NCBI GenBank assembly: GCA_019752635.1
Contig: JAIELX010000081.1
Span: forward strand, 1 to 64,000
From: Candidatus Obscuribacterales bacterium
GTDB taxonomy: Bacteria; Cyanobacteriota; Vampirovibrionia; Obscuribacterales; Obscuribacteraceae
Length of the DNA stretch: 64,000 bases
Direction: 5' to 3'
Both the position numbers and the translations under genes were made by a program. The first letter of the stretch is position 1. The number at the start of each line of letters is the position of its first letter. The notes below the pieces were generated by a model that saw only the letters and a list, made by a program, of their open reading frames with translations, made no database searches and was not told where the DNA came from. This document shows, piece by piece, positions 8,169-17,949 of the stretch.

Positions 8169-10706
8169 TTATCCTTGCCCTGACGAAACATCACCGACAC
8201 CACAGGCGAAGTCGTCCCACCACTCAGAAGCAATAATCAACTCTACAACGTAGTCCTTGGCAGGATCGTGAATCGGCACATTCAATGCATCCGCGAGCGC
8301 ACGATCGAACTGCCAAAATAACGGCCGCAGTTCATCGGACGAGGATGCCGCGTACACGTCAAAACACACAAGAGCGCCCTGGTCCGAAATCGCAGCAAGC
8401 TGCCGAGCGACAATCGAACCGCGATGATTCCTTGCGAATATCACGAACTTATTAACATCCAGCACATTCGCGATAGCGGAGTAACTGCACGAACCGCCCG
8501 TGCCCAAGCAAGTGTTAAGCGCAGTACCCAACCTTAATGCTTCGAGAGGATCTCGTTCCAGTGCAATGCTTATGCTCCCTAGATCAGACAATTCTACGCG
8601 CAGTGCAGGCAAGTCTGCTAAAGCATTCAGGTTCACACTGGCGTTGCGTTTGATCCAACTAAGCGTCAACGGATGCGTCGACAAGTAGTCGGACCTTCCT
8701 GCCATTAGTGCGCTCAAAAATTTGTTAAACGCCCTTTTGTTGCCGTCGGCCGAATTGGCTAATTGCAAAGCCTCCCGAATGCGAAGGTCTGCTGCTAAAA
8801 CTCCGCGTCCGGCAGTCAATTCCTCCGCGATGGCATTCTCAAGCAATTCTAACTTCAGCAGTAAAGCATTATGCAAAAGCTTAGCCCTCAGGCGCTCTAC
8901 TTTGAGCGCAGGTAATTGCACCGCTCCGGTGATATGGTGATGAAGCTTTCGCGGCACTGGACTTCGTAAACCAAAGTCTCGGCAGTCCATTTCATAACGA
9001 AGCAAATCACTGTCGCTCAGTCTTGCCCAGCTCAATTGAAAAAGCCGGTGCGAAGTCATTCGCACCGGCAGCGCATCCATACTCGCATTGGGCAAAGTAC
9101 CAAGGGCTCTGGCCGCACGAAGTAACTTAACAGGAAACACGGTGAGAGCCTCCATGGAGAAATCCGGCAATATCTTGAATAGGGAATCGAAGCCCCAGTC
9201 CAATAGAAGAATATGGTTCTGCGTTCGATAAAAGTCCTGTATTTGCTTCATTGTCGCGAAGGGCAAATTCAAGCACTTTTTGAAATCCGCATCGATCACG
9301 TTTGAGGCCACGGCTTCAAAGAACCCTGCACTCCAAAGCTTGAGTAATGCCTCGTCGTGATCGCACAGTTGAATTAAGCGCGCAAACAATTCATTTAAAT
9401 GCTTCGCCCTGAACCCAAGCAAAGAACTGAGCTTGTCGATGAAGTAGCGCCGCAATTCACCATCAAGCCCCAGCAGCACGGACATGAATTTGTCAAAGTA
9501 TCGATTGATGAAAGTCCGATGATCGACACTAGTGGCACCACTTACCAGGCTGATCAGCAAATGTAGCAAATCGTCGCTATTCAGTTCCAACAAACTATCC
9601 TTGCCGAGGAGCTGATTAAGTTCGGGAAACGACTGATACGCCTCCCAAAGCCAAAAGGGAAATGACGACCAGTAGCGTTCGGCATCCTTAACGCGACTAT
9701 GGATTAGTTCAAATCTATACGTACTGCTGATTTGCGCAGGTTGTACATTATCAAACGAACAACGTAGCTGATGTTCAGCAGCGATGCTGAAACCGTAAAG
9801 GAGGTAAGAGGCGGAGACTCCGTTGGCTAAGCCTTCGAAGTAGGAAGGCAGAAAACTGACGCCGGCAGCAGCTTCACACTCCATGACGGACCGGAGTTCA
9901 TCGGGCGTAATCAAAGTGACGCGAGCCGATTTCGGCAATGCGGAGAGCAGAAGCGTGTTAGCAATAGCCGAGCAGTTGTCCAAATGCTGCGATAGAAGAT
10001 TGAAAATATAGAGAGCGGACTCCGGTCCATGGCAATAGTGCAGCAGTTCCAGAATCAAGGCTGCGTCCTGCTCCGGCATAACTTCAAGAATGCGGGAAAG
10101 TCTGGCATATTCACGCACTTGCCTGATATCGGCACCTTTGATTCTGTTGAAAAACAATCTATCGAATAACGGAGTCAGTCCAACCGCACGAGAGAGATTC
10201 TCATCATGGTTGATCAGAACGCGCACAGCATCAGCGTTCCATCCGGTTGCATCCAAGCGACGCAGATTTCCATATTGTTTTGATATCGAACTTTCACATT
10301 CAACAATGGCTGCCTCTTTCCATGAAAACAGCTCGGTCAGCAGTTCATTGCAAGTCCCGGGATCGCACAAGGCGTGCCGATAATCACTAGGCTGCGGCGC
10401 TGGCGATTTCGGGGGCTTCAACTTCGTCCCCCTGAAACCTCGAGGATGCGCAGCTGTGGCTGCGGGTCGTGACGGAGCCGAGAACGACGAAAGTGAACGT
10501 TTTGTGACTTCGCGACGGTCGCAGTACGTGCTAGCAACAATGAAAAGAATGCTTGCAAGTAACCCGGCGCCCGGTTCCGTGGCAGAAGCGATGCGATCAA
10601 AATGCCATAGAAGCTGGTCCTTAAGGGGACAGACCTCTTTGGCAACAGATGCCAAAGGAACCTCACTTATACTTCTCGTGATAATTTCCTTTCCAGCCAA
10701 ATTCAT
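8169..10706 (-). CDS. Large hypothetical protein with C-terminal Cys-containing domain
   Basis: This protein of about 845 residues (871 from GTG 10784) is of unknown function. One hydrophobic segment lies at about residues 46-62 (GLLASILFIVAS). A long, largely alpha-helical, Leu- and Asp-rich region without obvious repeats follows. The last 150 residues contain LGTALNTCLGTGGSC and then KFVIFARNHRGSIVARQL. That pattern loosely resembles the C-terminal domain of PcfJ-like proteins, where a conserved Cys motif precedes strands containing V-A-R-x-x-L. This resemblance is weak. It ends 183 bases upstream of recN and is probably transcribed separately. Confidence 0.6.
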   Translation of the reverse strand: MNLAGKEIITRSISEVPLASVAKEVCPLKDQLLWHFDRIASATEPGAGLLASILFIVASTYCDRREVTKRSLSSFSAPSRPAATAAHPRGFRGTKLKPPKSPAPQPSDYRHALCDPGTCNELLTELFSWKEAAIVECESSISKQYGNLRRLDATGWNADAVRVLINHDENLSRAVGLTPLFDRLFFNRIKGADIRQVREYARLSRILEVMPEQDAALILELLHYCHGPESALYIFNLLSQHLDNCSAIANTLLLSALPKSARVTLITPDELRSVMECEAAAGVSFLPSYFEGLANGVSASYLLYGFSIAAEHQLRCSFDNVQPAQISSTYRFELIHSRVKDAERYWSSFPFWLWEAYQSFPELNQLLGKDSLLELNSDDLLHLLISLVSGATSVDHRTFINRYFDKFMSVLLGLDGELRRYFIDKLSSLLGFRAKHLNELFARLIQLCDHDEALLKLWSAGFFEAVASNVIDADFKKCLNLPFATMKQIQDFYRTQNHILLLDWGFDSLFKILPDFSMEALTVFPVKLLRAARALGTLPNASMDALPVRMTSHRLFQLSWARLSDSDLLRYEMDCRDFGLRSPVPRKLHHHITGAVQLPALKVERLRAKLLHNALLLKLELLENAIAEELTAGRGVLAADLRIREALQLANSADGNKRAFNKFLSALMAGRSDYLSTHPLTLSWIKRNASVNLNALADLPALRVELSDLGSISIALERDPLEALRLGTALNTCLGTGGSCSYSAIANVLDVNKFVIFARNHRGSIVARQLAAISDQGALVCFDVYAASSSDELRPLFWQFDRALADALNVPIHDPAKDYVVELIIASEWWDDFACGVGDVSSGQG

Positions 10707-10899
10707 ATCCGACGCCGAGTCCCTTCTCAGGAGGATCGCCGAAAGCCCTGCTGTAGAGCGTGTTATCGAGAGCAATATTGTCACGAGGGGAATTCTCTTC
10801 GCAAGTATTTCAAGATGTACCTCAATGATATTGTCGTGAAAAGCGTGCCAAATTTGGGATTTTCGGGAATAATCTATTGTGTGAGCGGAGGATACGATA

Positions 10900-11301
10900 G
10901 TGGCTGTAGATTTGAATGTTGATTCTTGGAAAAAGGACTGGGCCGACAGCTTTCAGTCAGAGCGAGCCAAGTACGAATCTAACCACCGCACCCCGGGATG
11001 TCGCGTAACCCACATGTTCGGCGTTCCGATGATAATCCTTTCGCTGCCAGTGTTTTTCTTCAACCGCAAGGGCGGTCTTACATTGTTCGCCGTGGGCTGG
11101 ATTCTCCAGTTCTACGGCCATCTCGTTTTTGAGAAGAACAGCCCCGTATTTCTTGAAAATCCGTGGAATCCCAACACTTACGTCTCAGCCCTGTCATTGG
11201 TCGGTAACGAGTGGATGAGCTTTTTCAAGGGCTTTCACGAGTCGTTGATGTCACACAAGTCCGTTGCCAACGTAGAGGCCGAACAAGTAACGGAGCTCTA
11301 A
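10900..11301 (+). CDS. Mpo1-like (DUF962) membrane protein
   Basis: This 133-residue protein has the DUF962/Mpo1 layout: an N-terminal His motif (NHRTPGCRVTHMFGVP), two hydrophobic hairpins (about 43-75) and a second His motif (FYGHLVFEKNSPVFLENP). Yeast Mpo1 is an Fe-dependent dioxygenase that shortens 2-hydroxy fatty acids, and the paired His residues are the metal ligands there. By homology this would be a lipid-related enzyme in the cytoplasmic membrane. The start is GTG 10900, supported by GGAGG about 9 bases upstream. It is convergent with rsgA. Confidence 0.8.
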   Translation: MAVDLNVDSWKKDWADSFQSERAKYESNHRTPGCRVTHMFGVPMIILSLPVFFFNRKGGLTLFAVGWILQFYGHLVFEKNSPVFLENPWNPNTYVSALSLVGNEWMSFFKGFHESLMSHKSVANVEAEQVTEL

Positions 11302-11322
11302 AGCGACTCTGTCGGTGAAGGA

Positions 11323-12408
11323 CTAGAACCTGCCTCGTTCTTTGGACAATTGCCGCTGCTGCGCTGCAACCTTCTTCCAACGAACGTGCTCTTGTATAGC
11401 AGCTCTTTTGTCTAGCTTTCGTCTTGCATAGGCAAGCTCCTTATTCAATTTGAGATAGCAGTCCAACTCCCCCCGGCTCAGTCGCTCGTCGGCAAGAGCT
11501 TTCTGTACCTGGCATCCAGGCTCTGTATTATGGGTACAGTTGCCGAACTTACAGGTTGCGGCCAACTCGCTAAATGATGGCATCAGGCGGTCAAGATCGG
11601 CTTCCGCGCCCAATACATGGACTTCGCGCAACCCGGGCGTATCTATAATCATGCCGCCTTTAGGCATGAAAAACAAACCGGCACCGGAAGTGGTGTGCCG
11701 TCCCTTCGCGTCGTTTTCCCTGATTTCTCCCGTACGCTGCGCCTCCCTCCCAAGCAAAAGATTCACAAGAGTTGACTTACCCACTCCTGAAGAACCCAGA
11801 AACACTCCTGTTTTTCCTTCACGGAGAATGGACTCTATGCGCTCAACTCCGGTCAGAGACAACGCGCTGCTCAGCACATAACGGACGTCCGGAAATGCGG
11901 CTTGAAGCCGGTCGACAAAATCCCGTTCGGCGCCATCGGCAAGATCGACTTTGGACAATACGACTACGGGCTGCGCACCGCCATGATTAGCAAGAATCAT
12001 GTAGCGGCGAAGCCGATTAACGTTGAAGTTTTTGTTGGCTGAAGTTACAAGGAAAGCGTAATCAACGTTGGCGGCCAGAACCTGTTCGTCCGCGTCAACA
12101 CCGGCTACCATTCGTGCAACTACAGACCTGCGCGGTAACACCGCCTTTACTACAGCAGCACTGTTATTGGTCTCGTCGAGAAATGAGGCTCCCGTCGCGC
12201 ACCAGTCTCCGACGGCCGGCAACTGAGCGCCGGTGAAAGCTTCGTGCGACATCTTGCCGCTCAAATGACAGTTTAAGCGGTTCCCGCTTACTGTTAGTCC
12301 TTGCCAAAAGGCTTTGTGGCGGGCAATAATTCTGACAAGTGATTCGTATTCAGAGCGCTCGCCATGCTGATCCAACGAAGGGGACCAGCCCAATTTATTT
12401 CTATCCAA
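11323..12408 (-). CDS. rsgA: Ribosome small-subunit biogenesis GTPase RsgA
   Basis: RsgA is a circularly permuted GTPase that helps late maturation of the 30S subunit. An OB-fold N-terminal part (AVGDWCATGASF) is followed by the G4 motif LSKVDLAD, then G1 GSSGVGKSTLVNLL, then the G3 motif DTPGLREV: the permuted order typical of the family. The C-terminal zinc finger CKFGNCTHNTEPGCQV has the three Cys and one His. I place the start at TTG 12408 because a good AGGAG (12419-12423) lies 10 bases before it and the product is 361 residues, close to the family norm. The open frame runs on to 12591, but that extension looks non-coding. It is convergent with the Mpo1-like gene. Confidence 0.9.
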   Translation of the reverse strand: MDRNKLGWSPSLDQHGERSEYESLVRIIARHKAFWQGLTVSGNRLNCHLSGKMSHEAFTGAQLPAVGDWCATGASFLDETNNSAAVVKAVLPRRSVVARMVAGVDADEQVLAANVDYAFLVTSANKNFNVNRLRRYMILANHGGAQPVVVLSKVDLADGAERDFVDRLQAAFPDVRYVLSSALSLTGVERIESILREGKTGVFLGSSGVGKSTLVNLLLGREAQRTGEIRENDAKGRHTTSGAGLFFMPKGGMIIDTPGLREVHVLGAEADLDRLMPSFSELAATCKFGNCTHNTEPGCQVQKALADERLSRGELDCYLKLNKELAYARRKLDKRAAIQEHVRWKKVAAQQRQLSKERGRF

Positions 12409-12870
12409 TGGATGTACACTCCTGACAGTGAAATCGATACGGCATTCAAAGCTGCTTGACTCGCCGGTCGGTGCAGCGCCCCTGGAACGATTCGCCTGAA
12501 AACAACTTCGCAAGCCGTAGCCAGTTCGTTGAAGACTCGACACAAGTGGAGTATTCAGCAGTCCGCGACAACCGAACGGAGAACTTTTCACCAGGGAAGC
12601 TATTCATCGCGAATTCGCTTCGCGTTGAATACTTTCTAGGGGATCAAAATCGGAGCTGAACTACACTAGACCGGAGATCACAGTGATTTCATTACTGACC
12701 ATCATTTTTGCGACCTCCTCATTCGGTGTATCCTGATCATCCGAATGTATCGCATTAACGCCAACTTGTACAGAGGGAATTTTGTGAATTTGATTGACGA
12801 CTGATTCGGATTGCAGCTTGGTGAGTCGCGCTCCGGTGTACGCAGGATGAGGGCGCTCCGGCACCAACGG
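12409..12870. other. Intergenic region between a sensor kinase and rsgA
   Basis: This 460-base region lies on the path of minus-strand transcription. A 68-codon frame (12661-12867) starts with TTG or GTG just after the kinase stop, but has no ribosome site and no recognisable product; I do not call it as a gene. No hairpin with a T-run was seen. The AGGAG at 12419-12423 belongs to rsgA. Confidence 0.4.
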
Positions 12871-14715
12871 TCACTGCGTTGAGACGGAAGCTCGCTCTGT
12901 CGGTGGCACAATACCGGCGCGAGGAATCCTGAACCAGAACGTGCTGCCGTTACCTTCTTCACTGTTGACGCCGATCATGCCGCCATGCCTCTCCACGATT
13001 GCTTTACAGATGGACAGCCCCAAGCCGGCCCCGCGCATTTTCCTTGCGTCACCTTTTTTTACCTGCGTGAATTTTTCAAAGATGGTAGCAATTTGCTCCT
13101 GCGGTATCCCTCGGCCGCGATCGGCAATTCTCACCTCAACGCAGTCAGGATAATCGATCGCAGAAATTGTCACTCGGCTTTCCCTCGGGGAGAATTTCAC
13201 GGCGTTAGACAACAAATTGACAACAACCTGAATGAGACGATCGCCATCAGCATTAATGTCGCACTCGTACGGTATCAAATCCAGTATCACCCCTTGCTGC
13301 TCCGCATAGGTCTGAACGGACATGACAGCATCTTCCAGCACGTCTCCCATCGAAACATCCGTGCAGTTAATTTCGAATTTTCCCGACTCCAATTTTTCCG
13401 CGTCCAACAAATCGTTGATCAAATTGATCAGTCTGTTGATACTGCCGTCGGCTGAATGCAAATTCTCCAGGCCATTTTCGTTAAGATTGCCGTAGACGCC
13501 TGTTCCCAGCAAGGACAAGTACATTTGGATAGAAGTAAGCGGCGTACGCAAATCATGACTGACCATTGCGACAAATTCCCGTTTCATCCTTTCAATTTCC
13601 TTGCGCTCCGTTATGTCGTGAGCAACGCAAAACAATGAATCATCCGCCGCAGACCAATGAGCGGACCAGACAATGTCGAGTTCGCTGCCATCACGACGAA
13701 TGGCACGATTCTCAATTGCGATATTTTCGACACCTTTGACTATTAGCGCAATTGCACTTTCGGTTTTCTCGCGATCAGTTTCAACTATCAACTCACGCCA
13801 GTTCTTACCGATAAGTTCTTCCGGGGTGTAGCCCAATACCGCCTTTGCGGCCGGATTAACAGCACTGAAGCGCCCCTCGCCATCCAGCGAACAAATCACA
13901 TCCTTCGCGTTGAAGATTACGGCTTGCTCTTTGCGCCTGGCTTCGTGTAACTCAATGGCCATTTCCTGAAATACGCTGTCCAGGTGCGCGATCTCATCTT
14001 TACCGCCAACAGGAGGATTCAAGGGCTGCCCCTTACCCAGCTTTCGAGTATTGTCCATCAAAATCGAAAGTCTGTATGCAGCACCGCGATAAAACGCAAA
14101 AGCAATTGCTAACGCCAGAAAGATATTGAACACCACGCCCAACAACAGAAACACGGTGATCAGCCTGCGCGACTGCTCAGCCGCCGATGCTTTCTTGCGC
14201 TGAATGTACCCTTGCTGTTCGGTAATCCCGTCAACGGCATTGGTAAATTCGTTCACCAGCCGATTGACCCGGGCATACTCGCTCAAAGCACCAATTCGAT
14301 CGCCCCGATGATTGGCCTTTCGCGCACGACGTAAGCACCGCCGAATGTCCTCTTCCACCACGCCAATTCGCGCAATTGCGCTCTCTTCTTCAGGCCGCCC
14401 CTTCACCATTTGCTTGAGAATATCAAACTGCTCTTGCGCATGCTCGGAGGCCAACTCTCCCTTTCGCACAAGCCCATCTGTCTTGATGTACTGACGTGCC
14501 TGATCCTCGATAGCGACGGTAGCGCCCGCCTCGATTATCAGGCGCAAAATTGTGGTTGCCTTAGTTGCAACATCTTTGGCGTGAGCTTCTTCTCTTCGCT
14601 CAAATTCGGCCTGGCTGAGCAAGACGCCCAGAATACCGACAAAGAGTATTTGGAACAGCAGCGGCGTGCAGACCAGAACCAAAACTTTGTGTGCCAGTGA
14701 CAGATTATCGTTCAT
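12871..14715 (-). CDS. Membrane PAS-domain sensor histidine kinase
   Basis: This kinase of about 614 residues has a first membrane segment at about 13-35 and a periplasmic four-helix-like sensor region of roughly 140 residues. A second membrane segment at about 178-200 (LITVFLLLGVVFNIFLALAI) and a HAMP linker follow. A PAS domain spans about 255-370 (VICSLDGEGRFSAVNPAAKA, GYTPEELIGKNW). HisKA has its acceptor His in AMVSHDLRTPLTSIQMY. HATPase_c has VVNLLSNAVKFSP, IADRGRGIPQEQ and GAGLGLSICKAI. ATG 14715 is preferred over TTG 14745. No response regulator is adjacent. It is divergent from a TPR gene. The signal sensed cannot be told from sequence. Confidence 0.88.
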   Translation of the reverse strand: MNDNLSLAHKVLVLVCTPLLFQILFVGILGVLLSQAEFERREEAHAKDVATKATTILRLIIEAGATVAIEDQARQYIKTDGLVRKGELASEHAQEQFDILKQMVKGRPEEESAIARIGVVEEDIRRCLRRARKANHRGDRIGALSEYARVNRLVNEFTNAVDGITEQQGYIQRKKASAAEQSRRLITVFLLLGVVFNIFLALAIAFAFYRGAAYRLSILMDNTRKLGKGQPLNPPVGGKDEIAHLDSVFQEMAIELHEARRKEQAVIFNAKDVICSLDGEGRFSAVNPAAKAVLGYTPEELIGKNWRELIVETDREKTESAIALIVKGVENIAIENRAIRRDGSELDIVWSAHWSAADDSLFCVAHDITERKEIERMKREFVAMVSHDLRTPLTSIQMYLSLLGTGVYGNLNENGLENLHSADGSINRLINLINDLLDAEKLESGKFEINCTDVSMGDVLEDAVMSVQTYAEQQGVILDLIPYECDINADGDRLIQVVVNLLSNAVKFSPRESRVTISAIDYPDCVEVRIADRGRGIPQEQIATIFEKFTQVKKGDARKMRGAGLGLSICKAIVERHGGMIGVNSEEGNGSTFWFRIPRAGIVPPTERASVSTQ

Positions 14716-14884
14716 AAGTCGGATATTGACTTTCGCAAGCAGCAAGTAAACTATGCCCGGAAGTCAGTTGTTTACCTCGGTCCGCACCTTTAGCCCCTAT
14801 TAACTCACGCCGACAAAACAGCGAAAATTAAGCGCAGGCCTGTTACGGGCTTGCTTAAGGATCTCTGGACAGAATGCCCCGGGC

Positions 14885-16438
14885 GTGAAAAACTTGCATC
14901 ATGCCACGAGCGGCAAGCCTACACGTCAATCGGTACCGGCCATGAACCCGATCAGTTCAGCGCAATCCGAGCGTCTTAAACTTCAGGGTCTTGCCTGTTT
15001 CGAGTCTCGGCGTTATGACGACGCCATCAACCTGTTTAAGCGCGCTCTCATAATCACACCGGAAGACGTCTCCATTTTGGAGAATCTCGCCAAACTTTAT
15101 CTCATAGTCGAACGAAACAAGGAAAGTTGCGATCTCTTTCGCCGCCTTGTGCTCTTGGCCCCTACCAACGTCGATATTTGGTACGGACTCGGCACCGCCG
15201 AAACTCGCCTTGAGAATTTCGAAGGAGCACTCAAAGCGTTCAATCACGGCGTCGAACTCAACTCCTCCCACCTTGAATGCTGGAATGGACTGGGACGCGC
15301 GTTGCATGCCACAGGCAAAGTATCCGAAGCCCGAAATGCTCTTAACACAGCGCTTTCCATTTCACCCGAATGCGCTGAGTCCTGGTACAACATGGGCCTG
15401 ATCCACTCAGATCAACAAGACTATGTAGCGGCGAAAGAAGCTTTCGATAAAGCATCGCGAATCAATCCCGACTTTGCGCCAATATGGAACAATCTGGGAA
15501 CAGTCCTGCTGCGGGCGGGCGACCTCAAAGGCGCCAAAGCCGCTTACGACCGAGCCTTGCAGATCCGCCCGGATTACGCCACTCCGGTTTCAGGTCTCGA
15601 CGAGCTGGCTCGAAAACATTTTCAAGCAGGGAACGACTACCTTGGTCAAAATCGCGATGCCGATGCGCTTCGAGAGTTCGACGCGTGCCTGGCTATAAAC
15701 CCTGGCGATTGCTCAGCTTTGAGTAATCGAGCATTAGCGAGGACACGACTGAAACAGTACCGTAAGGCAGTGAGCGACTATTCCGAAGCAATTGCGCTTG
15801 AGCCGGACAAGTTTAGAGGTTTCCTCAATCGCGGGCACGTGCATTTTGTTCTGCGCGACTACAAGAAGGCAATCGATGATTTCACCGAGGCCTGTCGGTT
15901 GGAGCCACGATTCGCACCCGCCTTCATGGAACGGGGACTCGTATGGTTGCGCCTGCGCAAGTACGAACAAGCGCTGGAAGACTGCACCACTTCAATCGCA
16001 CTCAACCCGTCCGACGCCATTTTGTATTTCAGTCGCGGTTTGGTTCATTCCAAAAAAGCTGCCTGGCAAGCCGCAATTGACGATTTCACCGCCGCTATCC
16101 GCTTGAATCCCGACATGGCCATGGCCTTCATGCACCGCGGACTAGCGCTCAGCAACTTGAAACAGCATCAGGACGCTCTAGCCGACTTGAACCAATCAAT
16201 TAGATTGGAGCCGGATTCCAACAACGCGTACTATCTGCGCTCCATGACGGAGATGAATTTAGGCGCATACAAGAATGCAGTGGACGATATGTTTTCTTTC
16301 GGGACGAAGAGACTGGCGCGCGTGGTGGATAAACTGATAGTGAATAAGTCCGCAGAGAGCACCGCCAAAGAAGAATCAGCAGCAGCAGAGCTGGATCCCC
16401 GACGCCTTGTTGCAGCGGAATCAAAGAAAGACAAATAG
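14885..16438 (+). CDS. Cytoplasmic TPR-repeat protein
   Basis: This 517-residue protein is made almost wholly of tetratricopeptide repeats, about 11-12 units between residues 30 and 470. Typical consensus lines are WYGLGTAETRLENFEGALKA, WYNMGLIHSDQQDYVAAKEA, IWNNLGTVLLRAGDLKGAK and FMERGLVWLRLRKYEQALED. There is no signal peptide, so it is likely cytoplasmic. TPR solenoids are protein-binding scaffolds and no enzyme domain is attached. The start is uncertain: GTG 14885 or ATG 14942, neither with a good ribosome site. A TPR lipoprotein gene follows 113 bases downstream on the same strand. Confidence 0.8.
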   Translation: MKNLHHATSGKPTRQSVPAMNPISSAQSERLKLQGLACFESRRYDDAINLFKRALIITPEDVSILENLAKLYLIVERNKESCDLFRRLVLLAPTNVDIWYGLGTAETRLENFEGALKAFNHGVELNSSHLECWNGLGRALHATGKVSEARNALNTALSISPECAESWYNMGLIHSDQQDYVAAKEAFDKASRINPDFAPIWNNLGTVLLRAGDLKGAKAAYDRALQIRPDYATPVSGLDELARKHFQAGNDYLGQNRDADALREFDACLAINPGDCSALSNRALARTRLKQYRKAVSDYSEAIALEPDKFRGFLNRGHVHFVLRDYKKAIDDFTEACRLEPRFAPAFMERGLVWLRLRKYEQALEDCTTSIALNPSDAILYFSRGLVHSKKAAWQAAIDDFTAAIRLNPDMAMAFMHRGLALSNLKQHQDALADLNQSIRLEPDSNNAYYLRSMTEMNLGAYKNAVDDMFSFGTKRLARVVDKLIVNKSAESTAKEESAAAELDPRRLVAAESKKDK

Positions 16439-16551
16439 CTGAGCGTGCGGCCCGGAGCTAAGCGCTGGTAAGATCTACCATGCACCGCGATCACGTGAGC
16501 GCGCAATGCAAAAGATCCGGGCTCGGAAGGCAAGACCGTCACGACCGACGA

Positions 16552-17949
16552 ATGGCAAATTCCCCAAAAGCGCTGACAGTAATCGCGGCAATCTTAGTGA
16601 TGTCAAACCTTGGGGCGTGCCAATGGTTTGACGACGGCAATGAGCTGAATTCGCTGGGAATGAAAGCGCTGACAGCAGGCAAGTACGAGCAAGCTGAACA
16701 TTACTTCGAACGCGCCATCACCACTCTCGACCGCCAGATCGGACAAAACAAACCAGGCTCAACTCCTCCCCCAAGCCTTGTACGCCAGCTGGCATACGCA
16801 TATGGCAATTTGGGCAAAAGCCAAAAGGAGCGGGGGCGGTACTCAGACGCGGCAAACTCCTACGCCAAAGCAATCGATTTGCTCGACGAAGGCGTTCCGC
16901 GAACGGAAGAGTTTCTGTTGCACTGCACTCATGAGCTTTCACTGCTGCTTTTCAATCAGCGAAAACTCGTGGATGCCGAACAACTCTGTCGGCAAGAACT
17001 TGTGTTGGCGAAACAATTGTATGGCGCCCACAGCGTCCGAGGCGCAATAGCCGCGAACAACCTGGCACGAATCTGCGAAACCGACGGAAAGAACGAGGAA
17101 GCGGAGAAGAACTACAGACTGGCGTTGGAAATGTGCGAAGGTGCCGGCGGTAAAGAAGCAGAGCGGCAAACCATCGACATACTGAACAACTTTGCTGTCT
17201 TCTACGAAAAGATTGGCTACTACGCCGATGCAAGAGAACTGGTAGAGCGTTCGCTCAAACTACAGAAACCTTCTTCAGCCGGTTACATTGCAGATCGAGT
17301 CAAAAGCTTGTTCGTACTAGCTTTGATCAATAAAGATACGTATGAGTTCGAAGAGGCGGAGCATAATTACGACCAAGCCCTGGCATTGATCGAAAACGCG
17401 CCGGAGCATAGACAGCTTCTATGCGAGGGATTGGATCACTACGCGGATTTGTTGCAAGCGCAGCACAAGTTCGAAAGAGCAGAACCAGTGTATGAGCGAT
17501 GCGTTGCCGTATGCGAAAAGGTCCACGGCAAAGACCATCCGCACGTTGCCGAACGACTGTCCGACTTCGCGGTTCTGTACCGTCGCGAAGGTCGCCTCAA
17601 CGAAGCCAAAACAACGTTGAAGCGCGCGCTTTCCATTCAAGAAAACAGCGTCGGCGTTGACTCGCTGGTTTATCTTGAGACAGTGAATCGCTTAACCGCG
17701 GTGCTGAAAGAGCTGGGCGAATATGCGGAGGCTGATCAACTATATTCTTCGGTTGTTCAGCGAATGCGCAAGAAGGTGGGACCGGACCACCCGTACCTGG
17801 CCGACATGCTGGACAACCAGGCAATGTTCGTTGAGAAGTTGCGCGGAAAACGAGCCGCAGACAAATTGCGCTCAACGGCAAAGCTCATCCGCGTCAGACT
17901 TGCCGGTTCGTTGCAACAGCCGGCTCGCTCCGCCCCGCCCATGCCGTGA
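16552..17949 (+). CDS. TPR-repeat lipoprotein (kinesin-light-chain type)
   Basis: The protein is about 465 residues. The chosen start (ATG 16552) gives a lipoprotein signal whose lipobox is LGAC, Cys23 being the likely acylated residue; the longer frame from 16480 would bury it. The mature part carries about eight TPRs of the 42-residue kinesin-light-chain type, with lines such as AYAYGNLGKSQKERGRYSDA, HVAERLSDFAVLYRREGRL and YLADMLDNQAMFVEKLRG. It is probably tethered to a membrane facing the periplasm and acts as a binding scaffold. The gene follows another TPR gene and may share its transcript. Confidence 0.82.
   Translation: MANSPKALTVIAAILVMSNLGACQWFDDGNELNSLGMKALTAGKYEQAEHYFERAITTLDRQIGQNKPGSTPPPSLVRQLAYAYGNLGKSQKERGRYSDAANSYAKAIDLLDEGVPRTEEFLLHCTHELSLLLFNQRKLVDAEQLCRQELVLAKQLYGAHSVRGAIAANNLARICETDGKNEEAEKNYRLALEMCEGAGGKEAERQTIDILNNFAVFYEKIGYYADARELVERSLKLQKPSSAGYIADRVKSLFVLALINKDTYEFEEAEHNYDQALALIENAPEHRQLLCEGLDHYADLLQAQHKFERAEPVYERCVAVCEKVHGKDHPHVAERLSDFAVLYRREGRLNEAKTTLKRALSIQENSVGVDSLVYLETVNRLTAVLKELGEYAEADQLYSSVVQRMRKKVGPDHPYLADMLDNQAMFVEKLRGKRAADKLRSTAKLIRVRLAGSLQQPARSAPPMP

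Noticed and set aside
12661..12867. 68-codon frame downstream of the PAS sensor kinase
   Set aside because: No ribosome site, TTG/GTG start only, and no recognisable product; more likely part of the untranslated downstream region.
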